NCBI GenBank assembly: GCA_964625775.1
Contig: CAZVEH010000048.1
Location: 1 to 18,295 of the forward strand
Source: GCA-2786165 sp964625775
GTDB taxonomy: Bacteria > Pseudomonadota > Gammaproteobacteria > Legionellales > Legionellaceae
Length of the DNA: 18,295 bases
Direction of reading: 5' to 3'
A program made the position numbers and the translations under genes. Positions 1-6,377 of this stretch are shown here, piece after piece. Each line of letters starts with the position of its first letter. The first letter of the stretch is position 1. The notes under the pieces were generated by a model. That model was not told where the DNA came from, did no database searches, and worked only from the letters and a program-made list of their open reading frames with translations.

Positions 1-61
1 GCCATTGATTATGTGTTTAAAACAGATCATTTAAAAATCAAATGACTATAAAATATTAAGA

Positions 62-89
62 TTGCATTTCAGAATTATTTTTGTATAAT
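62..89 (+). promoter_or_regulatory. Putative sigma70 promoter for the first gene
   Basis: A perfect -10 box TATAAT lies at 84-89 and a partial -35 box TTGCAT at 62-67, with a 16-bp spacer. Transcription would start near 96, about 25 nt before the ATG at 122. The -35 matches the consensus mainly in its TTG. The region is AT-rich, so a chance match is possible. Confidence 0.5.
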
Positions 90-121
90 TAGCACAATTT
101 TGCTATTTTAATGAGTAAATC

Positions 122-1417
122 ATGACAAAAACAATAACAATAGCACCGCCAACTACACCGTTATTTTCTACTCTAAACCTAAATGCAACGCTGTTTAAAA
201 CCGCGCGTGTTCCCGCTCATTCATATAGTAAGCGGTCCATGGTTCACTTAAATAGTAAAATCAGTGAATTTGTCTCAGAAGGAAAAACCTTTGCTGAGTT
301 CTTACAAAGACTGGTGGAAGAGTTGAACACAGAAGCACAAAAAGATGTCGTAGGTGGTGCAGATGAAAAAACAAAAGAAGAGCGCGCAGAAACAAGACGC
401 ATTTTGCTGGACATTACCACAGTCTTAGGACGTGTTTCACATATATTATCAGAGAAGTATCAAGCAAAGCTTGATCTAAGCCAGCAAGAGGTTTCTAACC
501 CTCTTAAAGACGCACAACAATATAGAACCCTAAATGCTTTGAACGATCATATCGTTGTATCACCAGTTCTTGATATATCAATTGATCTATTTTTGGGTTT
601 TAAGAAAATGTCACAAAGTCAGCAACACCAGGAGCAGGGCCTTAAAAACTTTCGTGCAAAACTTCAAAGTTTGGTTGAGCACAATGGTAGTCTTCCTGGC
701 AGCAAGGATGAATTATTAGACCTTGCCGGATTGGAGTTACAACGAATAGCCATCGCTTGTCTTACCATGAGCATGTATTTATTGAGTTTTTGTTTGATAT
801 CACATGGTGCGGCTGTTGCGGCCACTACGTTTGCTATGACAGCCATTGTCTTGGGAAGTCTAGGTGTCTGGGTCTATTTGACCAATCATCAAAGAGATTT
901 GGCAGTGGTTTTTGATGACTTAAGTCGATTGTTACATCATCTGGCAGAAAAAAAACTACCTGTGTTTAGTGCAGAAACGGCTTTATCACCTCGTTCTGAG
1001 GATGTGTCGGATCTTGGATCTACGGAGTCTTCATCGCACCAAGGTTATGAATTTCATTTTGGACATGATTATGCAGGTCTTATGAATGGCTATCAGTTTG
1101 ATGATAGTTCTCTAGAGTCTGAATCACAGCAATCTGGTCATTCGTATAGGAATCTACACGGTACGGCGCTTATCACGTATGCAAACAAAATGCTATTGAG
1201 TGCTATTCCTGAGTCAGCAACAGAAGGCTCAGCTCATTTGCCTTCTTCAACACTTGCACCCTCTTGTCTTTTCAACGCCAGACAGGTTGTTTCCAAAGAA
1301 TGTAGTCTTGCCTCTGATCATTCGTCCGTGATCAAGAACCCAGAAGAGGAGGATTATGTTGTGGTAGATAATGATCCTGACCTAGAAAAACCCTATACGC
1401 CTTGCAGAATCAGCTAA
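122..1417 (+). CDS. Hypothetical protein with a membrane hairpin and acidic C-terminal tail
   Basis: I do not recognise this 431-residue protein. Residues 1-205 are hydrophilic and probably helical (for example 45-120), with no signal peptide. Residues 209-254 form one long hydrophobic stretch broken at SHGA (227-230), which fits two closely spaced membrane helices with both ends on the same side. Residues 280-431 are rich in Ser, Glu, Asp and Gly and look disordered. Near the end lies EEED followed by YVVVDN (408-417). Only a weak Shine-Dalgarno (GAG near 113) precedes the ATG; its own promoter is likely at 62-89. A two-helix hairpin with soluble ends and an acidic tail is common among Dot/Icm effectors of Legionellales, so an effector role is possible, but this is inference. 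The next gene shares the ExDxVVVxN tail motif (residues 409-417 here). Confidence 0.75.
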   Translation: MTKTITIAPPTTPLFSTLNLNATLFKTARVPAHSYSKRSMVHLNSKISEFVSEGKTFAEFLQRLVEELNTEAQKDVVGGADEKTKEERAETRRILLDITTVLGRVSHILSEKYQAKLDLSQQEVSNPLKDAQQYRTLNALNDHIVVSPVLDISIDLFLGFKKMSQSQQHQEQGLKNFRAKLQSLVEHNGSLPGSKDELLDLAGLELQRIAIACLTMSMYLLSFCLISHGAAVAATTFAMTAIVLGSLGVWVYLTNHQRDLAVVFDDLSRLLHHLAEKKLPVFSAETALSPRSEDVSDLGSTESSSHQGYEFHFGHDYAGLMNGYQFDDSSLESESQQSGHSYRNLHGTALITYANKMLLSAIPESATEGSAHLPSSTLAPSCLFNARQVVSKECSLASDHSSVIKNPEEEDYVVVDNDPDLEKPYTPCRIS

Positions 1418-1440
1418 CACGACGCAATATTTCCAATATG

Positions 1441-1463
1441 AGCTATTAGGAGTTGGCTTTTTT
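1441..1463 (+). terminator. Weak Rho-independent terminator candidate after the first gene
   Basis: A 5-bp stem AGCTA/TGGCT (one G-T pair) with an 8-nt loop is followed directly by TTTTT, about 25 nt after the stop codon at 1417. The stem is short, so termination may be inefficient. The location and the T-run fit a terminator. Confidence 0.35.
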
Positions 1464-1509
1464 GATGTCCCTTTTATCAGGAAGGTCGATTTTATAAGAA
1501 GAAAAGTAG

Positions 1510-1538
1510 TTGACTCCTACTTCTTAAAAATATAGATT
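1510..1538 (+). promoter_or_regulatory. Putative promoter for the second gene, with a dyad around its -35 box
   Basis: A -35 box TTGACT (1510-1515) is followed by TAGATT (1533-1538) at 17 bp, or by TATAGA (1531-1536) at 15 bp. The -35 sits in the centre of an inverted repeat, AAGTAG (1504-1509) and CTACTT (1517-1522), which could be an operator. Transcription would start about 25-30 nt before the ATG at 1571. Confidence 0.45.
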
Positions 1539-1570
1539 TCGGTTTCGTCTTTACAATATGGATTTTTGTT

Positions 1571-2224
1571 ATGGCAGATGCAAGTCGTGTAGACCTTAGA
1601 ATGACAGGGTCAAACAATAGTACTTATAGTGTTAACAGTCATCGCAGCAGTGTTACAGGACTGTCTCGTCATTCTGTGTTTCAACCCTCTTCTTTGAGTT
1701 ACGCTTCGGAAAGAAGACAACCCAGCATCTCACTACAAATATATCCTCTACTTAGTATTTTACTTTATCCCTGCTCGATTTTCTTTGGACCTGCCATGTT
1801 AATGTTGGTTGGGCAGAATGCTATTCTGGCCTCTGCACCAAGTTTATTTTATCTCATAGCGATTTCTGGTTGCTCTGCTGTACTTTCCGCGCCCTTGCTA
1901 CTGCTGTTTAATGGCCTGCTTGATCACTATCTTTCAGAGCAGAGCTGGGTAAGTAAGATTGCGCACGGACTTTTATACTTATCAAATTTATTGGGGAATA
2001 TCCATCTTACAGCGTTTATTGCAGCATCGGCTGGTCATCATATCATGTCAACGTATACAATTTACGCTATTTACGGTGCAGGTTTCGTGCCAGCTTTGCT
2101 TTGTTGTCTTGCCTTAGCGTGGGGCATAAGGCATTTCAACCGACAACAGAATACTGAACTCGGGGATGTCTATGAACATGATTCTGTGGTGGTTCAGAAT
2201 TTAGCTAATGTTAGCCCTTGCTAA
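1571..2224 (+). CDS. Hypothetical multi-pass membrane protein
   Basis: I do not recognise this 217-residue protein. Residues 1-52 are hydrophilic and rich in Ser and Asn. Four hydrophobic segments follow at about 57-80, 91-114, 133-156 and 163-186. A charged tail of about 30 residues ends in a motif EHDSVVVQN (202-210) that resembles EEDYVVVDN near the end of the preceding protein. There is no cleavable signal peptide. The ribosome binding site is poor (only GGA near 1560), so the start could be wrong, although no better in-frame start was seen nearby. It is separated from the preceding gene by 153 bp with its own likely promoter, and a new promoter follows it, so it is probably monocistronic. 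Inner-membrane protein or translocated membrane effector are both possible. Confidence 0.7.
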   Translation: MADASRVDLRMTGSNNSTYSVNSHRSSVTGLSRHSVFQPSSLSYASERRQPSISLQIYPLLSILLYPCSIFFGPAMLMLVGQNAILASAPSLFYLIAISGCSAVLSAPLLLLFNGLLDHYLSEQSWVSKIAHGLLYLSNLLGNIHLTAFIAASAGHHIMSTYTIYAIYGAGFVPALLCCLALAWGIRHFNRQQNTELGDVYEHDSVVVQNLANVSPC

Positions 2225-2231
2225 ATGATGT

Positions 2232-2260
2232 TTGACTCAATTGGGCTTGCTTGTTAGAAT
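2232..2260 (+). promoter_or_regulatory. Strong putative sigma70 promoter for the beta-barrel and collagen-like genes
   Basis: TTGACT (2232-2237) and TAGAAT (2255-2260) are separated by exactly 17 bp, and TGT at 2252-2254 gives an extended -10. Transcription would start near 2267. It begins 7 bp after the stop codon of the upstream gene. Confidence 0.7.
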
Positions 2261-2281
2261 TTTGTTTGGATGGAGTAAACA

Positions 2282-2302
2282 ATGATCGGAGGGAGTTCAT
2301 GA
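2282..2302 (+). CDS. Possible six-codon leader ORF (MIGGSS) coupled to the beta-barrel gene
   Basis: An ATG at 2282 has a good Shine-Dalgarno GGAG (2272-2275) 6 nt upstream. It reads six codons and stops at TGA 2300-2302, overlapping the ATG (2299-2301) of the next gene as ATGA. The arrangement would allow translational coupling, or the start could be an accident inside the leader. The Shine-Dalgarno of the next gene (2288-2295) lies inside this mini-ORF. Confidence 0.3.
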   Translation: MIGGSS

Positions 2303-3027
2303 AAGATCATGCCAATTCTAGCTCACACAACAAATTCAAACAGAATAAAGAAAATCTGTCAATGTTGAGGTTTTCCACAGTCAAAAAATTATCGAGTCTT
2401 ATTGGTTTTTGCTTGCTCCAAACCTTGCCTGCTTACGCTGATTCCAATCCCTTGTCTCACCCCACAGAGAGCAACCATCCTTGGGCGATTACAGCAAGTA
2501 TTGGTTACACAGACTTTCAAAATTCCTATAAAAATGAAGGCCAAACAATTTTGGGACGCCTGGCGTTTGACCGAGAGCTCCTGAATTTTAAACTGGCTAA
2601 GTTTGGTGTTGAAGTAGGAGTGCAGAATGGCAATAGCATGCGGCTTAGTGTATCGCAAACAACCTTGGATGAATTAGGCGGATCCCCTATTCAGACCACT
2701 GTCAAACCCATACTTGATCTGTTAGCCACGGTTGCTACAGTTCCGTTTGGGAAAAGTTCAATATTTGCTCAAGTAAAAGGCGGCATTGCTTATCGTAGTT
2801 GGCAATTTGACGATCGTACGTCCATCAATTTCTTATCCAATATTGCTGGTGAGGTTCAAGCGGGTCTTGGCGTTGCACTCAATAGTAACACGAGTTTGAG
2901 TCTTTTATATCAAGGTATCTATGGAGGCAACCCAGATTTTGTTGTGAATGCAACCAATGAAACAGGAACTATCAACAATATCCCAATGCAAAATGGCGTT
3001 CTTCTCAGTTTGTCTGTAGTGGTCTGA
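2299..3027 (+). CDS. Putative outer-membrane beta-barrel protein
   Basis: The ATG at 2299 is chosen because GGAGGGAG (2288-2295) lies just upstream; this gives 242 residues. The first 22 residues are polar and are followed by a typical signal peptide: MLRFSTVKK, a hydrophobic core (about 32-43), and PAYA|DS with likely cleavage after residue 47. An internal ATG at 2362 would give a conventional short signal peptide but lacks a good ribosome binding site. The mature part has alternating polar and hydrophobic strands, many Gly, Ser and aromatic residues, and a last strand ending LLSLSVVV, as in small eight-stranded barrels. The final residue is Val rather than the usual Phe. It lies 43 nt upstream of the collagen-like gene and probably shares its transcript. 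The exact family is not recognised; porin, adhesin or structural roles are all open. Confidence 0.7.
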   Translation: MKDHANSSSHNKFKQNKENLSMLRFSTVKKLSSLIGFCLLQTLPAYADSNPLSHPTESNHPWAITASIGYTDFQNSYKNEGQTILGRLAFDRELLNFKLAKFGVEVGVQNGNSMRLSVSQTTLDELGGSPIQTTVKPILDLLATVATVPFGKSSIFAQVKGGIAYRSWQFDDRTSINFLSNIAGEVQAGLGVALNSNTSLSLLYQGIYGGNPDFVVNATNETGTINNIPMQNGVLLSLSVVV

Positions 3028-3070
3028 CTATGCTGAGTCATCATTCTAAAAGCTTGAAAGAAGGAATAAT

Positions 3071-4012
3071 ATGCGTCGAGAACAGTATGTAACAACACCA
3101 AATACCTTGTTGTGGCGGATGATGCTTGGGTTAGCTTTGTTCGCGGTTGGACACACAGCATCTGCCGCTAACAACGTTTCAAAAGAATATGTGGATGGCA
3201 GATTTAATTCATTAGATGCGCGGATTAATTCGGTCATCAACAATATCCATAAAAACGAAGCGGGTGCTATTGGCCCTCAAGGCCCCGCAGGCCCGCAAGG
3301 CGTGGCTGGACCCCAAGGATCAATGGGGCCAGCTGGCCCACAAGGGCCTGCAGGCGCGCAGGGCCCTGTAGGCGCGCAAGGACCAGCAGGACCTATGGGA
3401 CCTGAAGGTCCGCCGGGCACCTGTGTTGGTGATGCAGAATCTAACGTTGAGATGTATGCCGTAGGTCAGCATGCTTTTGGCGGGGTTGTTTTCTATGTAG
3501 ATGGTTCAAACGTCCTGGGTACCAAGGGAGCTCACGGTCTGGTGGCTGCTAAAATCGATAACAGTGATAATGTAACTTGGAATGGATTTGGAGGTTCTCC
3601 TGGTTCTTATGATATTACAACGAACGCAAAAGGGAATGGCATTGGTGCAGGCAGAAATAACTCTCTTTTGATTATGTCAGTTCAGTCATTGAATGCTAGG
3701 TTGTCACCTAAACCTCTATCACTTGCAACATTTGCTGCTCAAGTATGTGCCAGTTATTGCGTGAGCGAAGAGGGTAAATTGTGTTCAAAAATTTCATCCT
3801 ACGGCAAATCCGTTGTAGGATATGCGGACTGGTATTTGCCCTCTCTGGCTGAGTTAAATCAGATGTGGGATGGCAAAGTGCTGAACTTGTCAGGTTTGTA
3901 TTGGAGCTCTACCGAAGATACCGAAACCGAAGCCTATTTTCAAAGCAATGACGGCCAAGGCTATGGTGCCAAAGACGCAGGTGCACGGGTGAGATGTATT
4001 CGATCGTTCTAA
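3071..4012 (+). CDS. Secreted collagen-like protein with Lcl/DUF1566-type C-terminal domain
   Basis: A 313-residue exported protein. The signal peptide ends at TASA|ANN (cleavage near 32), after a hydrophobic core at about 14-27. Residues 36-62 are a short heptad-like segment that could nucleate a trimer. Residues 65-118 are 18 uninterrupted Gly-X-Y triplets rich in Pro, Gln and Ala. The rest is a DUF1566-like domain: FGGVVFYVDG (136-145), HGLVAA (155-160), DWYLPSLAELNQMW (254-267), YWSSTE (277-282) and a terminal VRCIRSF. The architecture matches the Legionella collagen-like adhesin Lcl, which binds host glycosaminoglycans and promotes biofilm formation. The repeat is shorter than in many Lcl proteins. 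The start has AAGGA at 3061-3065. It follows the beta-barrel gene closely, which suggests a surface operon. Whether it is anchored or released is not visible; no sorting motif was seen. Confidence 0.85.
   Translation: MRREQYVTTPNTLLWRMMLGLALFAVGHTASAANNVSKEYVDGRFNSLDARINSVINNIHKNEAGAIGPQGPAGPQGVAGPQGSMGPAGPQGPAGAQGPVGAQGPAGPMGPEGPPGTCVGDAESNVEMYAVGQHAFGGVVFYVDGSNVLGTKGAHGLVAAKIDNSDNVTWNGFGGSPGSYDITTNAKGNGIGAGRNNSLLIMSVQSLNARLSPKPLSLATFAAQVCASYCVSEEGKLCSKISSYGKSVVGYADWYLPSLAELNQMWDGKVLNLSGLYWSSTEDTETEAYFQSNDGQGYGAKDAGARVRCIRSF
3263..3424 (+). repeat. Collagen-like Gly-X-Y coding repeat, 18 triplets
   Basis: Eighteen 9-bp units encode Gly-X-Y, dominated by GPQ, GPA, GAQ and GPM. The tract is visibly richer in G and C than its flanks because of Gly and Pro codons. 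Such tracts change copy number by slippage or recombination, so length may vary among strains. Confidence 0.9.
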
Positions 4013-4167
4013 AATAAGTAGATAGACCCAACATGTTTGCAAATAATAATTTAAAGTATGACTTAAGGTAGAAATGGTTTAAAGGTGTTCGTATGGCCTT
4101 ATCTTCGGGAAATTGGTTGCTTACACCTTTATTTAACGATTAAACTGCGATATTCGACTAAAAACTA
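4013..4167. other. Intergenic region with a 9-bp inverted repeat at 4080-4131
   Basis: No gene is seen between the collagen-like gene and the tRNA promoter. TAAAGGTGT (4080-4088) and ACACCTTTA (4123-4131) are perfect inverted repeats separated by 34 nt. They could form the end of the collagen-gene transcript, but the loop is long and only ATTTAAC follows, so it is not a convincing terminator. Confidence 0.45.
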
Positions 4168-4196
4168 TTGACTTTTCTCGGGGCATGACCGAGAAT
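4168..4196 (+). promoter_or_regulatory. Putative promoter of the tRNA-Tyr/Gly/Thr-tuf unit
   Basis: TTGACT (4168-4173) and GAGAAT (4191-4196) are separated by 17 bp. Transcription would begin near 4203, just before the mature tRNA-Tyr 5' end at 4208. The spacer and -10 box lie inside a terminator-like hairpin (4175-4195). Confidence 0.55.
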
Positions 4197-4206
4197 CACT
4201 TTTTTT
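4175..4206 (+). terminator. Rho-independent terminator candidate overlapping the tRNA promoter
   Basis: TTCTCGG (4175-4181) pairs perfectly with CCGAGAA (4189-4195) around a 7-nt loop. Seven T residues follow at 4200-4206. It would stop transcription arriving from the accessory genes. A transcript starting near 4203 would not contain the hairpin. Confidence 0.5.
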
Positions 4207-4207
4207 C

Positions 4208-4292
<85 letters not shown>

Positions 4293-4328
4293 GAGTATCA
4301 CAACGCTAAGGGCTTCTTAATAAACCAA

Positions 4329-4402
<74 letters not shown>

Positions 4403-4556
4403 GAATCGTTATAAGTTTAGACAAAAGTTCTGTCTGAAGATTGCCGGATATATAGTGTTGGTGTGGCCTTTGACTGAGTTTTCGAAACTTAGCGTGATGT
4501 TAAAATACAAATGCGAACGTTTAAAAAATGAACCTCAAGGGATTAAGGCACTCGTG
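4403..4556. other. Spacer between tRNA-Gly and tRNA-Thr with no gene
   Basis: This spacer of 154 nt is longer than the other tRNA spacers. It contains a TTGACT at 4470-4475 without a well-placed -10 box, and a small palindrome AGTTTTCGAAACT around 4477-4489. I see no convincing promoter or gene here. Confidence 0.4.
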
Positions 4557-4631
<75 letters not shown>

Positions 4632-4669
4632 TATGTTAATTCATGAATTGATAATGAGGAGACTTTCCG

Positions 4670-5860
4670 ATGGGTAAGGAAAAATTTGAGCGTAAGAAAC
4701 CGCATGTGAATGTGGGAACAATTGGGCACGTCGATCATGGTAAAACAACCTTGACGGCAGCGATCACCACAATTATGGCCAAAAAACATGGTGGTACAGC
4801 AAAGGCCTATGATCAAATCGATGCGGCTCCAGAAGAACGCGCACGAGGCATCACGATATCTACTGCTCATGTTGAATATGAATCGGCAAATCGCCATTAT
4901 GCACACGTTGATTGTCCAGGACACGCGGATTATGTGAAGAACATGATCACCGGTGCTGCGCAAATGGACGGCGCAATTTTGGTGGTATCAGCTGCAGATG
5001 GTCCCATGCCACAGACTCGGGAACACATTTTGTTAGCTCGTCAGGTAGGTGTGCCGTATATCGTTGTGTTCATGAACAAAGCCGATATGGTTGATGATCC
5101 TGAATTGTTAGAATTAGTAGAAATGGAAGTGCGGGATTTGTTGAGTTCTTACGACTTTCCTGGCGATGACATCCCGATTGTTGTGGGATCTGCATTGAAA
5201 GCGCTAGAAGGTGATGAGTCTGACATTGGTGTGAAAGCGATTGAAAAGCTGGTTGAGACTATGGATTCTTATATTCCAGAGCCAGTGCGTAATATTGACA
5301 AAGCTTTCTTGCTACCGATTGAAGATGTATTCTCTATTTCTGGGCGTGGTACGGTTGTTACAGGTCGTGTGGAATCGGGCATCGTCAAAGTGGGTGAAGA
5401 AGTAGAAATCATCGGTATCCGTGACACGGTCAAAACCATCTGTACAGGTGTGGAAATGTTCCGCAAATTGTTGGATGAAGGGCGTGCAGGTGACAACGTA
5501 GGTGTATTGCTACGTGGTACCAAGCGAGAAGATGTGGAGCGTGGTCAAGTCTTGGCAAAGCCAGGTTCGATCAAACCACATACGAAGTTTGAAGCAGAAG
5601 TATATGTTCTGTCTAAAGAAGAAGGTGGTCGACATACACCTTTTTTCAATGGATATCGTCCGCAGTTCTATTTCAGAACAACCGACGTAACAGGAACCTG
5701 TGATCTGCCTGAAGGCATCGAAATGGTCATGCCAGGAGATAACGTAAAACTAGTGATTCATTTGCATGCACCGATTGCGATGGATGAAGGTTTGCGTTTC
5801 GCTATTCGTGAAGGCGGTCGTACTGTGGGTGCGGGCGTTGTTGCAAAAATTATAAAGTAA
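4670..5860 (+). CDS. tuf: Translation elongation factor Tu
   Basis: A 396-residue GTPase that delivers aminoacyl-tRNA to the ribosomal A site in the cytoplasm. The G domain shows GHVDHGKT (19-26), RGITIS (59-64, switch I), DCPGH (81-85, switch II with the catalytic His85) and NKAD (136-139). Domains 2 and 3 follow with the expected length and end in VGAGVVAKIIK. The ATG is preceded by GAGGAG (4656-4661). A 12-bp palindrome AATTCATGAATT (4638-4649) lies between tRNA-Thr and the Shine-Dalgarno. Position between tRNA-Thr and tRNA-Trp/secE corresponds to tufB of E. coli. A second tuf copy probably lies in the str operon predicted downstream of the window, so recombination between copies would be expected. 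Confidence 0.98.
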   Translation: MGKEKFERKKPHVNVGTIGHVDHGKTTLTAAITTIMAKKHGGTAKAYDQIDAAPEERARGITISTAHVEYESANRHYAHVDCPGHADYVKNMITGAAQMDGAILVVSAADGPMPQTREHILLARQVGVPYIVVFMNKADMVDDPELLELVEMEVRDLLSSYDFPGDDIPIVVGSALKALEGDESDIGVKAIEKLVETMDSYIPEPVRNIDKAFLLPIEDVFSISGRGTVVTGRVESGIVKVGEEVEIIGIRDTVKTICTGVEMFRKLLDEGRAGDNVGVLLRGTKREDVERGQVLAKPGSIKPHTKFEAEVYVLSKEEGGRHTPFFNGYRPQFYFRTTDVTGTCDLPEGIEMVMPGDNVKLVIHLHAPIAMDEGLRFAIREGGRTVGAGVVAKIIK

Positions 5861-5868
5861 GTTCGCTG

Positions 5869-5901
5869 GGCTAGCATCCAGAATATATTTGGATGCTAGC
5901 C
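5869..5901 (+). other. Perfect 12-bp hairpin between tuf and tRNA-Trp
   Basis: GGCTAGCATCCA (5869-5880) pairs perfectly with TGGATGCTAGCC (5890-5901) around a 9-nt AT-rich loop. The hairpin starts 8 nt after the tuf stop. No T-run follows, and no clear promoter separates it from tRNA-Trp. An RNA processing site, transcript-end stabiliser or pause site is more likely than an intrinsic terminator. Confidence 0.75.
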
Positions 5902-5911
5902 TGATACGTTT

Positions 5912-5987
5912 AGGCCAGTAGCTCAATTGGCAGAGCGGCGGTCTCCAAAACCGCAGGTTGGGGGTTCGATTCCCTCCTGGCCTGCCA
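5912..5987 (+). tRNA. tRNA-Trp (anticodon CCA)
   Basis: The 76-nt gene includes its 3' CCA. The acceptor stem is AGGCCAG/CTGGCCT, the anticodon stem is GCGGT/ACCGC, and the anticodon CCA is at 5945-5947. It lies between tuf and secE, as in many gammaproteobacteria. Its 3' end is only 14 nt from the secE start. Confidence 0.97.
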
Positions 5988-6001
5988 ACCATTCATAAAT
6001 T

Positions 6002-6376
6002 ATGATGAATAATATGCAAAATTCCAAATTGAGTATGAAAGATGTTTTGTTGTGGGTATGCATTGCAGTTTTGACTGCGGCTGCTTTTTGGGGGACGTAT
6101 TCTTTTGAGTTTACCGCGCCCATTATTGCAATTATTTGGTTGGTTTGGTTTGTGTGTGGTCTTGGCTTGGCATATTTTACCCAACCAGGACAAACTGTAT
6201 TTGTTTTTGCAAAAGAATCAAAGCTTGAATTGGAAAAAGTTGTTTGGCCCAGTCGTCAAGAAACAACTCAAACAACAATGATTGTTATGGCTATGGTGAT
6301 GGTCGCTGGCTTTGTTTTGTGGGGGATAGATTCCAGCATGATGTGGGCTATCGGTAAACTAACACATTTGAGTTGA
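6002..6376 (+). CDS. secE: Preprotein translocase subunit SecE
   Basis: An inner-membrane protein of 124 residues, part of the SecYEG channel. It has three membrane helices like the E. coli form: about 14-33, 38-60 and a C-terminal one at about 90-112. The conserved SecE core LELEKVVWPSRQETTQTT precedes the last helix. No Shine-Dalgarno is visible upstream of the ATG at 6002. The start could also be ATG 6005 or ATG 6014. After tRNA-Trp is excised, the message would begin about 14 nt before the start codon. The stop codon is 1 nt from the nusG ATG, which suggests coupled translation. Confidence 0.95.
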   Translation: MMNNMQNSKLSMKDVLLWVCIAVLTAAAFWGTYSFEFTAPIIAIIWLVWFVCGLGLAYFTQPGQTVFVFAKESKLELEKVVWPSRQETTQTTMIVMAMVMVAGFVLWGIDSSMMWAIGKLTHLS

Positions 6377-6377
6377 T

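Noticed and set aside
2251..2298. TTG start for the beta-barrel gene at 2251
   Set aside because: It lies inside the predicted promoter (-10 box at 2255-2260), upstream of the transcript start.
5750..6193. Minus-strand ORFs over tuf end, tRNA-Trp and secE, with peptides such as GIEPPTCGFGDRRS
   Set aside because: They translate the antisense of tRNA-Trp. Such peptides recur in databases as tRNA artefacts, and no ribosome binding site or promoter supports them.
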